This document shows, piece after piece, positions 9,062 to 19,400 of a stretch of DNA of 64,000 nt; position 1 is the stretch's first letter, and each line of letters starts with the position of its first letter. Both the position numbers and the translations under genes were made by a program. Below the pieces are notes generated by a model that had not been told where the DNA came from, did not search any database, and was given only the letters and a program-made list of their open reading frames with translations. The DNA lies in assembly GCA_015520045.1 (NCBI GenBank), contig WAQW01000003.1, positions 1-64,000 on the forward strand, given 5' to 3'. Origin of the DNA: Thermoplasmata archaeon (GTDB taxonomy: Archaea > Thermoplasmatota > Thermoplasmata > Thermoplasmatales > Thermoplasmataceae).

Positions 9062-9298
9062 TCACATCACTTCGCTCTTAATTTTGTAAGCCAGCAACAG
9101 TAATCTATTGATGCTGGAAATTGCTGGTTTAATTGATGCAGTATCGGGTGCACGTATATAAATGTAAAAATTATCATCATCCTCTTCCAGGAGAACGGAA
9201 GCCCGCCCAATTTTTTCATCGATCTCTGGCATGATAGATGTTACCGGAATATTATATTCGTTTTTTGGCAATTTCATTCTTATCGTTAGTAACTCCAC
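9062..9298 (-). CDS. pcc1: KEOPS complex subunit Pcc1
   Basis: A small dimerisation subunit of the KEOPS complex that makes N6-threonylcarbamoyladenosine at position 37 of ANN-decoding tRNAs. The 78-residue product ends with the helix ASIKPAISSINRLLLLAYKI, matching the conserved 'D-x-sLRaalNS-lrwi' end of Pcc1. The position just upstream of prefoldin beta is the usual archaeal context. It starts with GTG and is probably leaderless, since the palindromic box A at 9314-9328 lies about 23 bases upstream. Sequence similarity is weak, as is normal for this family. Confidence 0.75.
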   Translation of the reverse strand: MELLTIRMKLPKNEYNIPVTSIMPEIDEKIGRASVLLEEDDDNFYIYIRAPDTASIKPAISSINRLLLLAYKIKSEVM

Positions 9299-9313
9299 CA
9301 GTTATGATCGCAC

Positions 9314-9328
9314 AAACTTTTAAAGTTT
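9314..9328. promoter_or_regulatory. palindromic shared promoter for pcc1 and tRNA-Arg
   Basis: AAACTTTTAAAGTTT is a perfect inverted repeat around a central T at 9321. It reads as a TATA-like box A on both strands. It lies 23 bases from the GTG of pcc1 (9298, minus) and 25 bases from the first base of tRNA-Arg (9346, plus), the distance expected for both start sites. One symmetric element probably drives both units. Confidence 0.6.
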
Positions 9329-9345
9329 TATGTTATTCGGTCTCC

Positions 9346-9420
9346 GGGTCTGTGGCCTAGCATGGATAAGGCACCGTCCTTCTAAGTCGGGGATCGTGGG
9401 TTCGAATCCCACCAGGCCCG
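9346..9420 (+). tRNA. tRNA-Arg (anticodon TCT)
   Basis: A full cloverleaf can be drawn. Acceptor GGGTCTG pairs with CAGGCCC plus discriminator G; the D stem is GCCT/AGGC; the anticodon loop CTTCTAA carries TCT, reading AGA and AGG; the variable loop has five bases; the T arm is GTGGG-TTCGAAT-CCCAC. The anticodon stem has one T-T mismatch. No CCA is encoded and I see no intron. Confidence 0.95.
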
Positions 9421-10021
9421 CTTTAAGTGTGGTTTGTTATGGTACTGAATATTCATCGAGCTCTGTTAATTTAAATATTTTTCAAGATAGGCTGTTGCTT
9501 AGATATCATAGAATCCATATTCAATGAATATTCAACAATACACTAATTGTACCATCTTTAGTGCCCTACTTATCGAGCTTCAATGCGAGTTCCCCGATCT
9601 TTAACCTATGTGCTTCAAGGTAATGACAAAGCCTCTGCCTTTAACAAGAGTAAACAATATCTCAAAAGCTTCTTCGATATCCTTATTGGTCATCATCACC
9701 ATTGAATCAAGCATTTCCTCCAATTCATCGTCGTTAACTTGAAGGAGAGATTCTTTTATGAACATTAAAACGAGCTTTTCGCTTACTCCCGTATTCAGTA
9801 TGCCCTTTAGCTTCTCGAGAAGGTACCATAATGCCCATTAGGAATCTAGAGATGAGGGTTATGTCGGTTCAACTTTTTCCATAAAAGATACTCTCGAATG
9901 AATGATGGTAAAGAGGAAGAAGCAGTATAAAACGGAACAATACTCAGGGTATCACAGTAACAGCCGGTGTTAGAAAAACTAATAAACAGCATTACCATTC
10001 AAGCAGGCAGGTTGAATATCA
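9421..10021. other. 600-base stretch between tRNA-Arg and rps15
   Basis: Only one stretch looks protein-like, the minus-strand frame at 9601-9837 described separately. The rest, including the rps15 upstream region with an AT-rich TAATAAAC segment near 9980, shows no gene or RNA that I can recognise. Confidence 0.4.
9601..9837 (-). pseudogene. short open frame, probably a gene remnant
   Basis: A minus-strand frame runs 78 codons from an in-frame TAA at 9840-9838 to a TAA at 9603-9601. Its translation is protein-like, with acidic amphipathic helices (LLEKLKGILNTGV, DDELEEMLDSM, DIEEAFEILFTLV). No good start codon opens it; the first ATG, at 9765, leaves 54 residues and has no ribosome binding site. 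It is either the 3' part of a decayed gene or a very small gene. I do not recognise the family. Confidence 0.35.
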
Positions 10022-10459
10022 ATGGCAAGAATGCATACGAGAAAGAGAGGCAGATCGTCATCGCACAGGATATATGATACGGGTAAACACGAGTGGATCA
10101 AACAGAGCGATGATGAGATAGTCGAGTTAATCAAGCAGATGAAGTCAGAAAAAATGTCCAAATCCCTGATTGGAATCAGACTCAGAGATCAGTATGGGAT
10201 TCCTGGTACCAAGTACGTGGTCGGAAAAAAAATATCTACCATCCTGAGAGAAAACGGCATTGAAGAAGATGTCCCGGAAGATCTGTATTTTCTCATAAAC
10301 AAATACAAGAATATCAAGAAGCACCTTGCACTGAACAAGAAGGATACCCACAACACAAGATCAAAGGATCTTATCATGGCGAAAATCCTCCGCTTGATTA
10401 AATATTACAAGCGGAAGGGGAGGCTTCCGTCTAACTGGAAGCTAGAAAGATCATTATAA
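10022..10459 (+). CDS. rps15: 30S ribosomal protein S15 (S13e)
   Basis: A small-subunit ribosomal protein that binds the 16S rRNA central domain. The long archaeal/eukaryotic N-terminal extension (MARMHTRKRGRSSSHR) is followed by the S15 core ending in RLIKYYKRKGRLPSNWK. The length of 145 residues is standard. Its TAA overlaps the ATG of the DHH gene (TAATG), so the two are translationally coupled, as in many archaea. Confidence 0.95.
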   Translation: MARMHTRKRGRSSSHRIYDTGKHEWIKQSDDEIVELIKQMKSEKMSKSLIGIRLRDQYGIPGTKYVVGKKISTILRENGIEEDVPEDLYFLINKYKNIKKHLALNKKDTHNTRSKDLIMAKILRLIKYYKRKGRLPSNWKLERSL

Positions 10460-11796
10460 TGTCCCCTGATGGCATACTACCAGAAGAGCTGAGATCAGAT
10501 CTCTCCGTTGCTGCAGAACGGGTGAGGGAAGCCCCTGACATAAGGATTATTGCGCATTATGATGGTGACGGAACCAGCGCGGCTATTATTCTTGCCAGAG
10601 TTCTCGAAAAGCTTGGAAAGCTATACCACATCTCCTTCATCAAATCGCTTGATGGCGAATCTTTCACCGAGAGGATAGAAGAGGAGGATACATTCACCAT
10701 AATAGTCGACGCAGGATCCGATCAGATCAAAAATTCACCAGACAGAGATAACGTAGTTATTCTTGATCATCACTTCTATTCTGACTCTGATGCAAAGGCA
10801 ATTAACATTAATGCACGGAAGTACGGATACAATGGCACAACGGAAGCCTGTGGTGCAACAATGGCTTTTCTGTTCGCAATAACGGTCGATAATGAAAACC
10901 GTGATCTCCTTCCATTTATGATCTCGGGCGCCATAGCCGACAAGCAGGACCTCGGTGGTTTCCAAGGTCTGAACCAGACACTTATAGATCATTATTCGTA
11001 CCTATTAAAAAAAGAGAGGACAATAAACCTTGAGGGAGGGAGCATAGTCGAAGGGATAGTCTACTCCACTGACCCTTTTTTTAAGGATCTCACCGGCAAC
11101 AGAGAGAAGACCACCTCATTCCTTCAGAAAATCGGTATAGATCCAGAAAAGTCTCCGCTTGAACTCACTGAGGATGAGAAACGCATCCTCTCTAAAAAAC
11201 TCGCGTTGAGACTTATTGCGCAGGGGGTGGGAACTGATGCTCTGACTTATCTTGAAGCAGACATCATGAGGTTTGAGGGAATTGAATTCACTTCGAAGGA
11301 GCTTGCTTCCATCATAGATGGAAATTCAAAAATCGACAGTAATGCTACGGCAGTTCAGTACTTCCTGGGTGATCACAGTGTCAGAAAAGAGCTCCTTGAC
11401 AACTGGCGCATATTCAAAACAAAGCTCATAGATTACACCTATCGTTCTCTTGGCCAGATCTTTCATGAGGATTTCGTCAACTATTTCTATGCTCCAGAGT
11501 CTGAAATGGCTGGTGCGATTTGTGGTCTTCTTATGCTCTACCTGGCACCTCAGAATAAACCCCTGGTTGGTTTCAATGTTGGACAATCTGACACAAAGGT
11601 CTCATCACGGGCCACCAGAAGAATGGTTAGAAAAACCCTCAATCTGGCGAAGGTTCTTGAAAATGCTGCCAAGGAGGTTGGTGGATCAGGAGGCGGACAC
11701 GATATAGCGGCTGGAGCTGTTATTCCAAAAGGCAAAGAGAAATTGTTCATAGAGACAGTAAACCGCATCATTGGAGAAACATACGGCATATTCTAA
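10459..11796 (+). CDS. DHH-family RecJ-like single-strand exonuclease
   Basis: A DHH/DHHA1 phosphoesterase related to archaeal RecJ and GAN, which degrade single-stranded nucleic acid and associate with the GINS-Cdc45 replication complex. The metal motifs are HYDGDGTSAA near residue 33, DAGSDQ near residue 77 and DHHFYSD near residue 96; the DHHA1 motif GSGGGHDIAAG is near the C-terminus (about residue 415). The length of 445 residues matches archaeal RecJ-like proteins. Coupling to rps15 is common for this orthologue group. Confidence 0.85.
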   Translation: MSPDGILPEELRSDLSVAAERVREAPDIRIIAHYDGDGTSAAIILARVLEKLGKLYHISFIKSLDGESFTERIEEEDTFTIIVDAGSDQIKNSPDRDNVVILDHHFYSDSDAKAININARKYGYNGTTEACGATMAFLFAITVDNENRDLLPFMISGAIADKQDLGGFQGLNQTLIDHYSYLLKKERTINLEGGSIVEGIVYSTDPFFKDLTGNREKTTSFLQKIGIDPEKSPLELTEDEKRILSKKLALRLIAQGVGTDALTYLEADIMRFEGIEFTSKELASIIDGNSKIDSNATAVQYFLGDHSVRKELLDNWRIFKTKLIDYTYRSLGQIFHEDFVNYFYAPESEMAGAICGLLMLYLAPQNKPLVGFNVGQSDTKVSSRATRRMVRKTLNLAKVLENAAKEVGGSGGGHDIAAGAVIPKGKEKLFIETVNRIIGETYGIF

Positions 11797-11953
11797 TCAC
11801 GCAGTCTTAATGGCCAGCACAAGGCTTCCTTATGGTTGCTAATAGATCGATGGTAACCTGATATGTTTTCCTGTGAATAATGCAGATAACATTGAGACCA
11901 CCGGAATCAGGAGGGTACAAAAGATTTTAAATCTAAATCCAATAACTTATTGA

Positions 11954-12601
11954 GTGACGCGAGTTGGGCTATACACTGAGAATTTTTTATTCTATCACGA
12001 GGCCATAAAGCTCCTGAAGAGTTGGTCAATTCCATTTTCAGATGTTGATCCTAGGAATGAGATTCTGGAAGATATTAAAGTGATTATCAGTTCAGATTCT
12101 GATCCTCGTATTTGGAGATTCCAGTTCAGGGGAAGGGATCCCCTTCAGGCCTTGAGAAAAGCTATTCCATCACTTTTAGGAAAGAGTTGCTTCTCTTCAC
12201 TTGTGGTCGGGATTGATCCCGGTCCCAGACCCGGTATCGCTGTTTTGGCCGATCAGGTTCTTCTTGAGGCTTTCGAGATTGTGGAGCCGAAGGAAACTGG
12301 TGAGTTTATTCAGAGAATAATTGAGGATTACTGCTACCGGGATATCAAGATAAGACTCGGAAACGGTGATATGCCCAACCGGATCATTATCGAGAGAGAA
12401 CTGGAAAGAGAAGGTATTGTGAGTTCCATAGTGGACGAATCCAACACGAGTTTCCCACACAGACTTCATGACAACGCACTTTCTGCAGCAAGGATTGCCA
12501 TGGGAAAATTTCATAGTGCAGGAAAGAGCGATATCAGAGGGATTCCGAGAAAGCAGTTCATGGAAGTTGAGTTCACGACGCTCAGAAAAATCCTTATTTA
12601 A
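11954..12601 (+). CDS. unknown protein with predicted RuvC/RNase H-like fold
   Basis: I do not recognise a named family. The 215-residue product has a central VVGIDPGPRPGIAVLAD segment, the signature first strand of RuvC/RNase H-like nucleases with its first catalytic aspartate. A conserved-looking C-terminal helix HRLHDNALSAARIAMG could supply the last catalytic aspartate. NRIIIERELEREG lies between and may carry an acidic ligand. The N-terminal 75 residues look like a separate alpha/beta domain. GTG 11954 lies 26 bases after an ATTTTAAAT box A, so it is probably leaderless. A structure-specific nuclease is possible, but this is a fold inference. Confidence 0.6.
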   Translation: MTRVGLYTENFLFYHEAIKLLKSWSIPFSDVDPRNEILEDIKVIISSDSDPRIWRFQFRGRDPLQALRKAIPSLLGKSCFSSLVVGIDPGPRPGIAVLADQVLLEAFEIVEPKETGEFIQRIIEDYCYRDIKIRLGNGDMPNRIIIERELEREGIVSSIVDESNTSFPHRLHDNALSAARIAMGKFHSAGKSDIRGIPRKQFMEVEFTTLRKILI

Positions 12602-12650
12602 CAGGCATAAAGAGAGATAAAAATAGACCTATCCACGTTAAATTGATAAC

Positions 12651-13466
12651 CTATTTCCTCTTCCACTTCGGCATACCTGGTGTCCTCTTTTTTCCAGCTG
12701 CAAAGGCCATGAATGCCATAAATGCTATCACCGCCGCGGCGATATAATAAATCCATGTGTAGTTCGGAGGAGTACCGTAATAAAATTTAGAGGTATACTG
12801 AGATACGGCTCCGTTAACCATCAGCGCGGCACTGTTAACAGAAACTGTGAGAGTGTGCTCACCACTCGAAAGCTTCACCGTTAGTGCAAGGGTAACACTC
12901 ACAACTACTTTCCCGTGGGGAGCGATGTACGGAACCACCCTGCTTGCCACGGAAATACCATCGATGAAGAAGTTGATATGCGTGTTGTACACCGGAACAG
13001 AAGATGGATTGCTCACCGTGGCGTGGAGAATCATTGGGCTAACAACTTTCAGAGGATACATTGATGAAAATTTAACGGTACCAGAACCATCGGTTGCACT
13101 GAGAACAACATACATATAGACCATCTGAGGGGTGGTGGGAGCCGTTATGTTGAAGCTGAAATAGGGGTTGTTGACACTATAATTGTGATAGGTGTTGGTG
13201 GGTCTGAATCCGGTAAGATTGTTTCCAGCGAAATAGACTGTTAGATTGTAGTTTTCGAATCCATAAGTACCATTAACGTAAACGGTAACATTCTCTCCTG
13301 TGTATGCAACACTCCTGTACTGAACAACAGCGTTGAAAACGGATGGGTACGCCTTTCCAGCAGCAGTGTATGTTGCGGAATGCGATACTGAAGCTGCGGG
13401 CAATACAACAATAGCAAGAAAAAAGAAAACTGATAAGGTTTTCAGAAACGCGGGTAGACGACGCAT
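12651..13466 (-). CDS. secreted, membrane-anchored protein coupled to aglB
   Basis: A 271-residue surface protein. It has an N-terminal signal peptide (hydrophobic stretch about residues 12-30), a beta-rich extracellular part with several N-glycosylation sequons and a CARDB/Ig-like feel (SNPSSVPVYNTHINFFIDG), one transmembrane helix near residues 240-258, and a basic cytoplasmic tail (KKRTPGMPKWKRK). Its ATG shares a base with the aglB stop (TAATG), so it is translated with the oligosaccharyltransferase. It may be a subunit or a chaperone-like partner of AglB. No enzymatic motif is seen. Confidence 0.7.
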   Translation of the reverse strand: MRRLPAFLKTLSVFFFLAIVVLPAASVSHSATYTAAGKAYPSVFNAVVQYRSVAYTGENVTVYVNGTYGFENYNLTVYFAGNNLTGFRPTNTYHNYSVNNPYFSFNITAPTTPQMVYMYVVLSATDGSGTVKFSSMYPLKVVSPMILHATVSNPSSVPVYNTHINFFIDGISVASRVVPYIAPHGKVVVSVTLALTVKLSSGEHTLTVSVNSAALMVNGAVSQYTSKFYYGTPPNYTWIYYIAAAVIAFMAFMAFAAGKKRTPGMPKWKRK

Positions 13467-16400
13467 TATCTCCCACCCCTCTTCTTCGAACGGGAGCCCG
13501 ATACGATGAGCCCCACAAGGACAGACACAACGATCAAGATCACTCCGATTATCAGATTACCATACGGGTTGCCCGTGTAGTTCGAGATGATTCCAACACC
13601 AGAGGGATACGGTGAGACCTGAGGCGATGAAGGGTAGATAGCATGTATTGAGATACTCTTCGAGATGTTTGATGGGCCAGAAACGTTGAGGATCACACTT
13701 CCACCTGCAACATGCCTGTTGGTAACATTTGATGGTGTAAAGAGCACATACACGATAACGTAGGAGTGGTACTGGACATAGACATGATTCACGGGAGATG
13801 CATTGAGCACAAGAGATGCATTCCATCCGTAATAGTACACACCAGTACTGTTTAGAGATAGGTTGAGCCGTATAGCTGCGTTACCTGTGTTGGTTATGTT
13901 TACAGGAACCTCAAATAGTGTGCCATTGGCTATCGCAACAGAGGATTCCAGGTTGAGTGAAAGATTGTAGACAGGCTTTACCTTCACCTTCAGATACCCC
14001 ATAAATTTCCCCTTTATGCCATAGTGAACCGCTATGGGTGCCTCCTTGTAACCGGCAGGAATATTCTCCGGAAGTGTGATGGTTACCGAGTCATTAACAG
14101 TTTGACCGGGCATTAGATGGAAAATACTATTGGTGAAGTTCATCTTCCACGTGTAGTTACCGGAATCAAGATTTACGGTAACATTACTGTTTCCGGTATT
14201 TCTAAGAGAAAAGTTGTAATCCACGGTTGAACCCGGATAGACGTCTCTGACTGTACTCTTAAGGGTTACATTAAAACTGTAGATGCTAACCTTCTGAAGA
14301 TTTAAATTGACATATGTTGTTTTCCCCGCAAGCAGCACCTGCACACTGGAGGAGTAGTTCACAAGTATCTTTGCACCCGAATAGTTGTCGAATGAAACGC
14401 TTCTTTTTGCGGTGAACTCATACGAACCATCAGGGAGAATCAGTGATCTCCTGGACGAGTTGAACGTGAATGAGAGATTTCCGGAAAGGAGAGTGACATT
14501 CGTGTAAATTAATTTTCCATTAAGTGCAGTGTTAACATATACCAGTGAAGCATTCATCATGGTGATGTTGTACGAATAGTTTCTAAAGGCCGAGACTTTC
14601 TTTGTTGTCAGATATGCCTTCCCTCCAGAAACAGATTTAGCATACAGAACGTAGTTGCCCTCTGGTGCGCCTATGCTATAACCGCCATACGCATTTACAA
14701 GAGTACTGTTAACCACCACGCCGCCCGGAGTAAAGAGGGTTACCTCTGAACCCGCCGGGGCGTTGATGGATCCTCGAATGACGGACGAAACATTCAGCTT
14801 GATAACATTTACCCTGATGATCGTAGCCTGAGTGATAGAAACCTCAACCGATCCGAATATCTTAAAATCTCCTTTGCTGCCTGTGATGGTGTTGTGATAC
14901 GTCACAGTATAATCACCAGCTGGCAGCACAAGATGCGCGGAGGTAACATTAATTATCATCCTGCCAGATATAACATTGTAATATCCACCGAACAGGGAAA
15001 GATTATTCTCCAGAGTTATAGAATAACCCTGACTGAAAACTGGTGACAGTGTCGTGTTGTGATTTACATAAGCATAACTTATATTTACCAGGGACCCTTT
15101 AACAGCGTACATTGTGTAATTTCCCGGAATAAGCATTGAAGGGTTGACCTCCTCACCCCTTGCATTGTAAAGTTGAAGTTTTGCATCGGGAACTTTTATA
15201 GATACAACGGGAGTGTAAACTGGAGTGAAAGTTATACTCTTCACAGAAGGTACCGAAACAACGGGTCTCGACATGTTGACGTACATATTCCCAGACTGGA
15301 CGCTGATACGGTAAATCCCACTCTGGACCTTAAAATGAGCAATGCCGAGATTTATCTGACCCGTGTAGGTATGCGCACCGGTGAACTTCACAATGCCACC
15401 AGCGAGTTCGGGTGATGCTTTAAACGTGACGTTGACCATAACAGGATGCAGCCCAGCAGAGACAGCAGTTTCGACTGATTTGATAAGCATTGGAGAGTAA
15501 CCTGGGTAGTAAACTTTGATAGAAAAAAGAGACCTATCCAATCCCTGATAGTAGAGAAGAGAAACACCGCGAATCGAAGGAGAAAAGTACACCGGATAAT
15601 TCGAGTAGTAGAGAATAGATACGGGGCCAGAAAGTTCACTCTGGCTGTTGTAAACTGATGAAATGCTGGCATCAAAACTTCTCACGGAGATGTTGCTGGG
15701 ATTGATTTGCATAGATACCGTTAAGCTCGTGTTTGATGCTACGTACCTACCATTGAAACCGAAATATATATTGCCGACAGAGGAGGCGTAGGCTGAGAAA
15801 TAGTACTGGCCACGCGTGAGCACAATAGAATAATTGTGAGATGTCAGGAGGCCTGTCCTGAGAATGGCGGAATTGGAAGTTATCTCAAACACCTGGGAAT
15901 ACGATGTCAGCCCTTCCACCTTGCTGTGAACAGTAACGTTATATCCCTGAGTTAGAGTTATATTTAGAGATGTTCCCTGATCAAGAAACACAGTTTTCAT
16001 GAAGACTCCATCGCCGGATGATGCGTAAACTGTGTAGAGACCTTCAGGAATAACGGTTGAGTATTCAGTTCCTTCAACCTTTATGGTCTTCGTTATATTC
16101 GCAGCACTCCCTCCAGCGAAGAATTTTATCGTTAACGGCGAAACGGCACCGCTTATTCTACCGTATATTCTCACCGAAACCTCTGGTGTGAGGTTGGCGG
16201 TTGTGTTCAATCCCCAGGAAGAGAATGATACATTTTGCTCATAGGATGTCGAGTTCAGCACAGAAGCGGTAACTGAATAATTGCCAGGATAAACCCACAA
16301 AATCGCCCTTCCCGAGGAGTTCGTAAGGTTCCAGGTGCTGTAGGAAGGCGATACAGCGGAGACGTTGTAACCTTCCAGTGGGAGACCATTACGCATTACT

Positions 16401-19400
16401 TTTGCATATATGACATCGTATGTCACATAAACGTTGTACACGGTGGATGAACCGACCCTGACAAGAGCGTGCATAAGGTTTTTGTAGACCTTCCCACCGG
16501 TTACAACCGAAACGGAATAATTGTAAGGCGGTAAATTCTTGATCTGGTAGTCTCCTCCAGTGATATTTGCGGTAACACTGTACCCGTAGGTGCTGTTAGA
16601 ATAGATGATTTTGCCAGATTCAATGGGCTTCATAAAGAAGCCAACCTGCCCTTTGTGTACCTCTCTCAGAAATTCGTACTGGAAGTGGACATTCCCGCTC
16701 ACCTCAGTGTTGTTCAAAACATAGTTGTGAACTATGTAGTAATCTGGAAGGCCTGTTGTGGCATTGTAGGATGTGGGGATTCTGTTGGCCTGATCCTTTG
16801 TAATGTTGACCTTGAAGCTCCCTATGACAGATTTACCTGTGAGGAAGAATTTTGTAAATTTACCGGTTGATATTATTACAGTATCATTCCCCGGCAAACC
16901 AACCAGGTGGTAGTATCCATTCTTGTTCGTTTTCGTATACTCATGCGGAACGCCATACTGATCGAATATGGTAACGTAAATACCCTGTGTCGGTATCCCT
17001 GATTTCGTGACAATTCTTCCAGATATCTCCGCACCAGGATAGTAAGCAACTATGGGTGAGGCAAATCCCATAACCTGATCAGGTGGAGGGAAAATAAGTA
17101 CTGTACCCTTCTTCTCAAGCCTGTACTGATAAGCCTGCTGGAGTGAGATCACCTTCCAGGAATGCGGATGGGCTCTTGCATTATGGTAGGGATTGTAGAA
17201 TATGGGAAAATATTCAACAATGAAATGACTCATGTTCCAGGCTGGTTCCAAACTCATATTGTTTTGCCCATAGTTTATCCCTGGCAAGCCCTGCTTCTGG
17301 CCAACGGCGTAGGGTGGGTATCCAAATATAAAGCGGTATATGCTCGTGTTGTAAAATGCAGGTTTGTACTGGATCTTATACCCCACCGGAATCTTGCCGG
17401 GAGGCAATTGGCTGAGAGGATAGGTACCATTCTGAGTTACGGCAAAGATGTTGTAGTACTGATAAGGAACGATCTCTCCCTCATAATTGTAAGAGGGATG
17501 ATCAGTGAGATACGCTGGAGCATAAAATATACCTGTGTTGTTCCCTGAGAACGGCAGGAGAGATGCTCCGTAGGTGGTGAGCCCAATGTACTTAATATTG
17601 AAACCGGTTATCCGGATAATATTTTGATAAGCATTAACCAGCGTAGATGTGTTGTAGTAATGCGATAGCTGCCCAGAGACGAGGGCGAAATAGGCATTGA
17701 GGCGACTTATATCGGGGATATACTTGCCGTAGATTGATGGATGCTCCTGGATCAGATATGCGTATTTCAGAGGATCCTTTACGAAATTGCTTATGTTTTT
17801 GGCTTCCCTGTATCCAAACCAGTATGATAAAGCATTGAAAACCTTCGGGGTAAGGGATTTGTTATGCTCATAGGATCCCTGTATATCTCTAGCCAGAAAC
17901 AGTGATATTATCATACTCTGATTCTGGGCCAGCAGAACCTGACCTGCTACCTCATACCCTTGTTGAAAATCATCCGCAACAGTGGGATGTTTACCCTGAA
18001 CCAGTTCCTGGAAACCATAGTCCCACCATGAGACATAAGCAGGCCTCTGATCGAGAGGAACGTTTCGGTCCTGATTTCCCAGCCATAGCAGGCTCTGGCT
18101 GAGTGGTTGGCTATCATTGGTTACATAAAACCCATACGTTCCGACGAATTGCCCGGCGTTCTGTGAATAATTCACAGGCCGCATGAAAGATGGAAGGGAG
18201 TAGTATATCTGATTGTTTATCTGACCCGCATTGTTTGCAGGAACAGCAGCGTTAACCATTGCTGATCCGGCGGGTATTGTCAGGGTGAGAACGAGTATAA
18301 TTACAAAAGCAGCATGGAGTCCTTTGATATTGCCCTTTATGGACTTCCTGATCCCCATCTGAATGGAAACTTTTCTCTTCTTGAGATCACTCAACCTGAC
18401 GGTGTCTGCCAAGAATATGAGAAATCCTGCACCCAGAGCGGCGTATGCCGGGGCTGCCGTAACGTTAAATCTTGCTGCCGCGAAACTCATATATATTGAT
18501 ATTATTGAAAAGATGAAAATGAAAAGCATTGATTCATTCTTGCTTTTGAGGTATCTATAAACGATATAGGCTATTCCTGACAAACCCAGTATGAACTGAA
18601 AAGCGCCAAATCCACTCACATACTCACCAAGAGGCGGAGAGGCTGCTTCTGCAATAGTGCGGTACACCCTGCTCTTTACAAAGTAACCACTACCGCTTAG
18701 AAGATACGTTATGAAAGAGTGGTAGAACACATCTATGAAGACAAAACCGATAAGACTGATCACAACAAGAAGTGATACGGATATCAGCCAGGGTTTTCTA
18801 CCGATAATGTTCACAAGAACTGCAAATCCAATGGTCACAAGACCGAGGTATAGCTGTGGCATATACCAGTATGAGGCATTTCCAAGATTTACATAATAAT
18901 AGGGGGGCAGGGTTAGAGCAAAAATAAAGTAGAGAATCACCACAATGAGCAAATATCCACTGGGCTTCTCCCTGAAGAGATTCAGTATCAACTGAACGAA
19001 TATGTAGATTACTATGATAGCCTCAATATATGCATAGCCCTGCCAGGCGAGCGCCAGTGCTCCCAGGGACGTTCCAGCTAGCATTGCATATATAGCTCCC
19101 ACCCTATTCTTCCGCAGATAGCTCAGAACCGCAGGGAGGTGCCCCTTAACGTTCAGGAAGGGGCCCAGTATTCTCTCCTTGGAAAGGCTATTTATCGATT
19201 TCTGGAAGAAGTATATGCTAAGAAAAGCAAAAATAAGTTCTGGGGTGTGCATCCTTCCATCGGAGAGCACACCTGACGATAGGTTGCTCGGCATAAGGGC
19301 ATAGAGGAGAGCAGCCACCATTCCAGCTCTCTTACCAAAGAGTTCCTTGGTTATCAGGTATACTGGAACAATCAAAAGCGCTCCGAACACGGCGTCGAAC

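Noticed and set aside
13466-17040. Treating the AglB tail as a separate surface-layer gene
   Set aside because: The reading frame is continuous over 2099 codons with no internal stop, and I saw no promoter or start signal at the domain junction.
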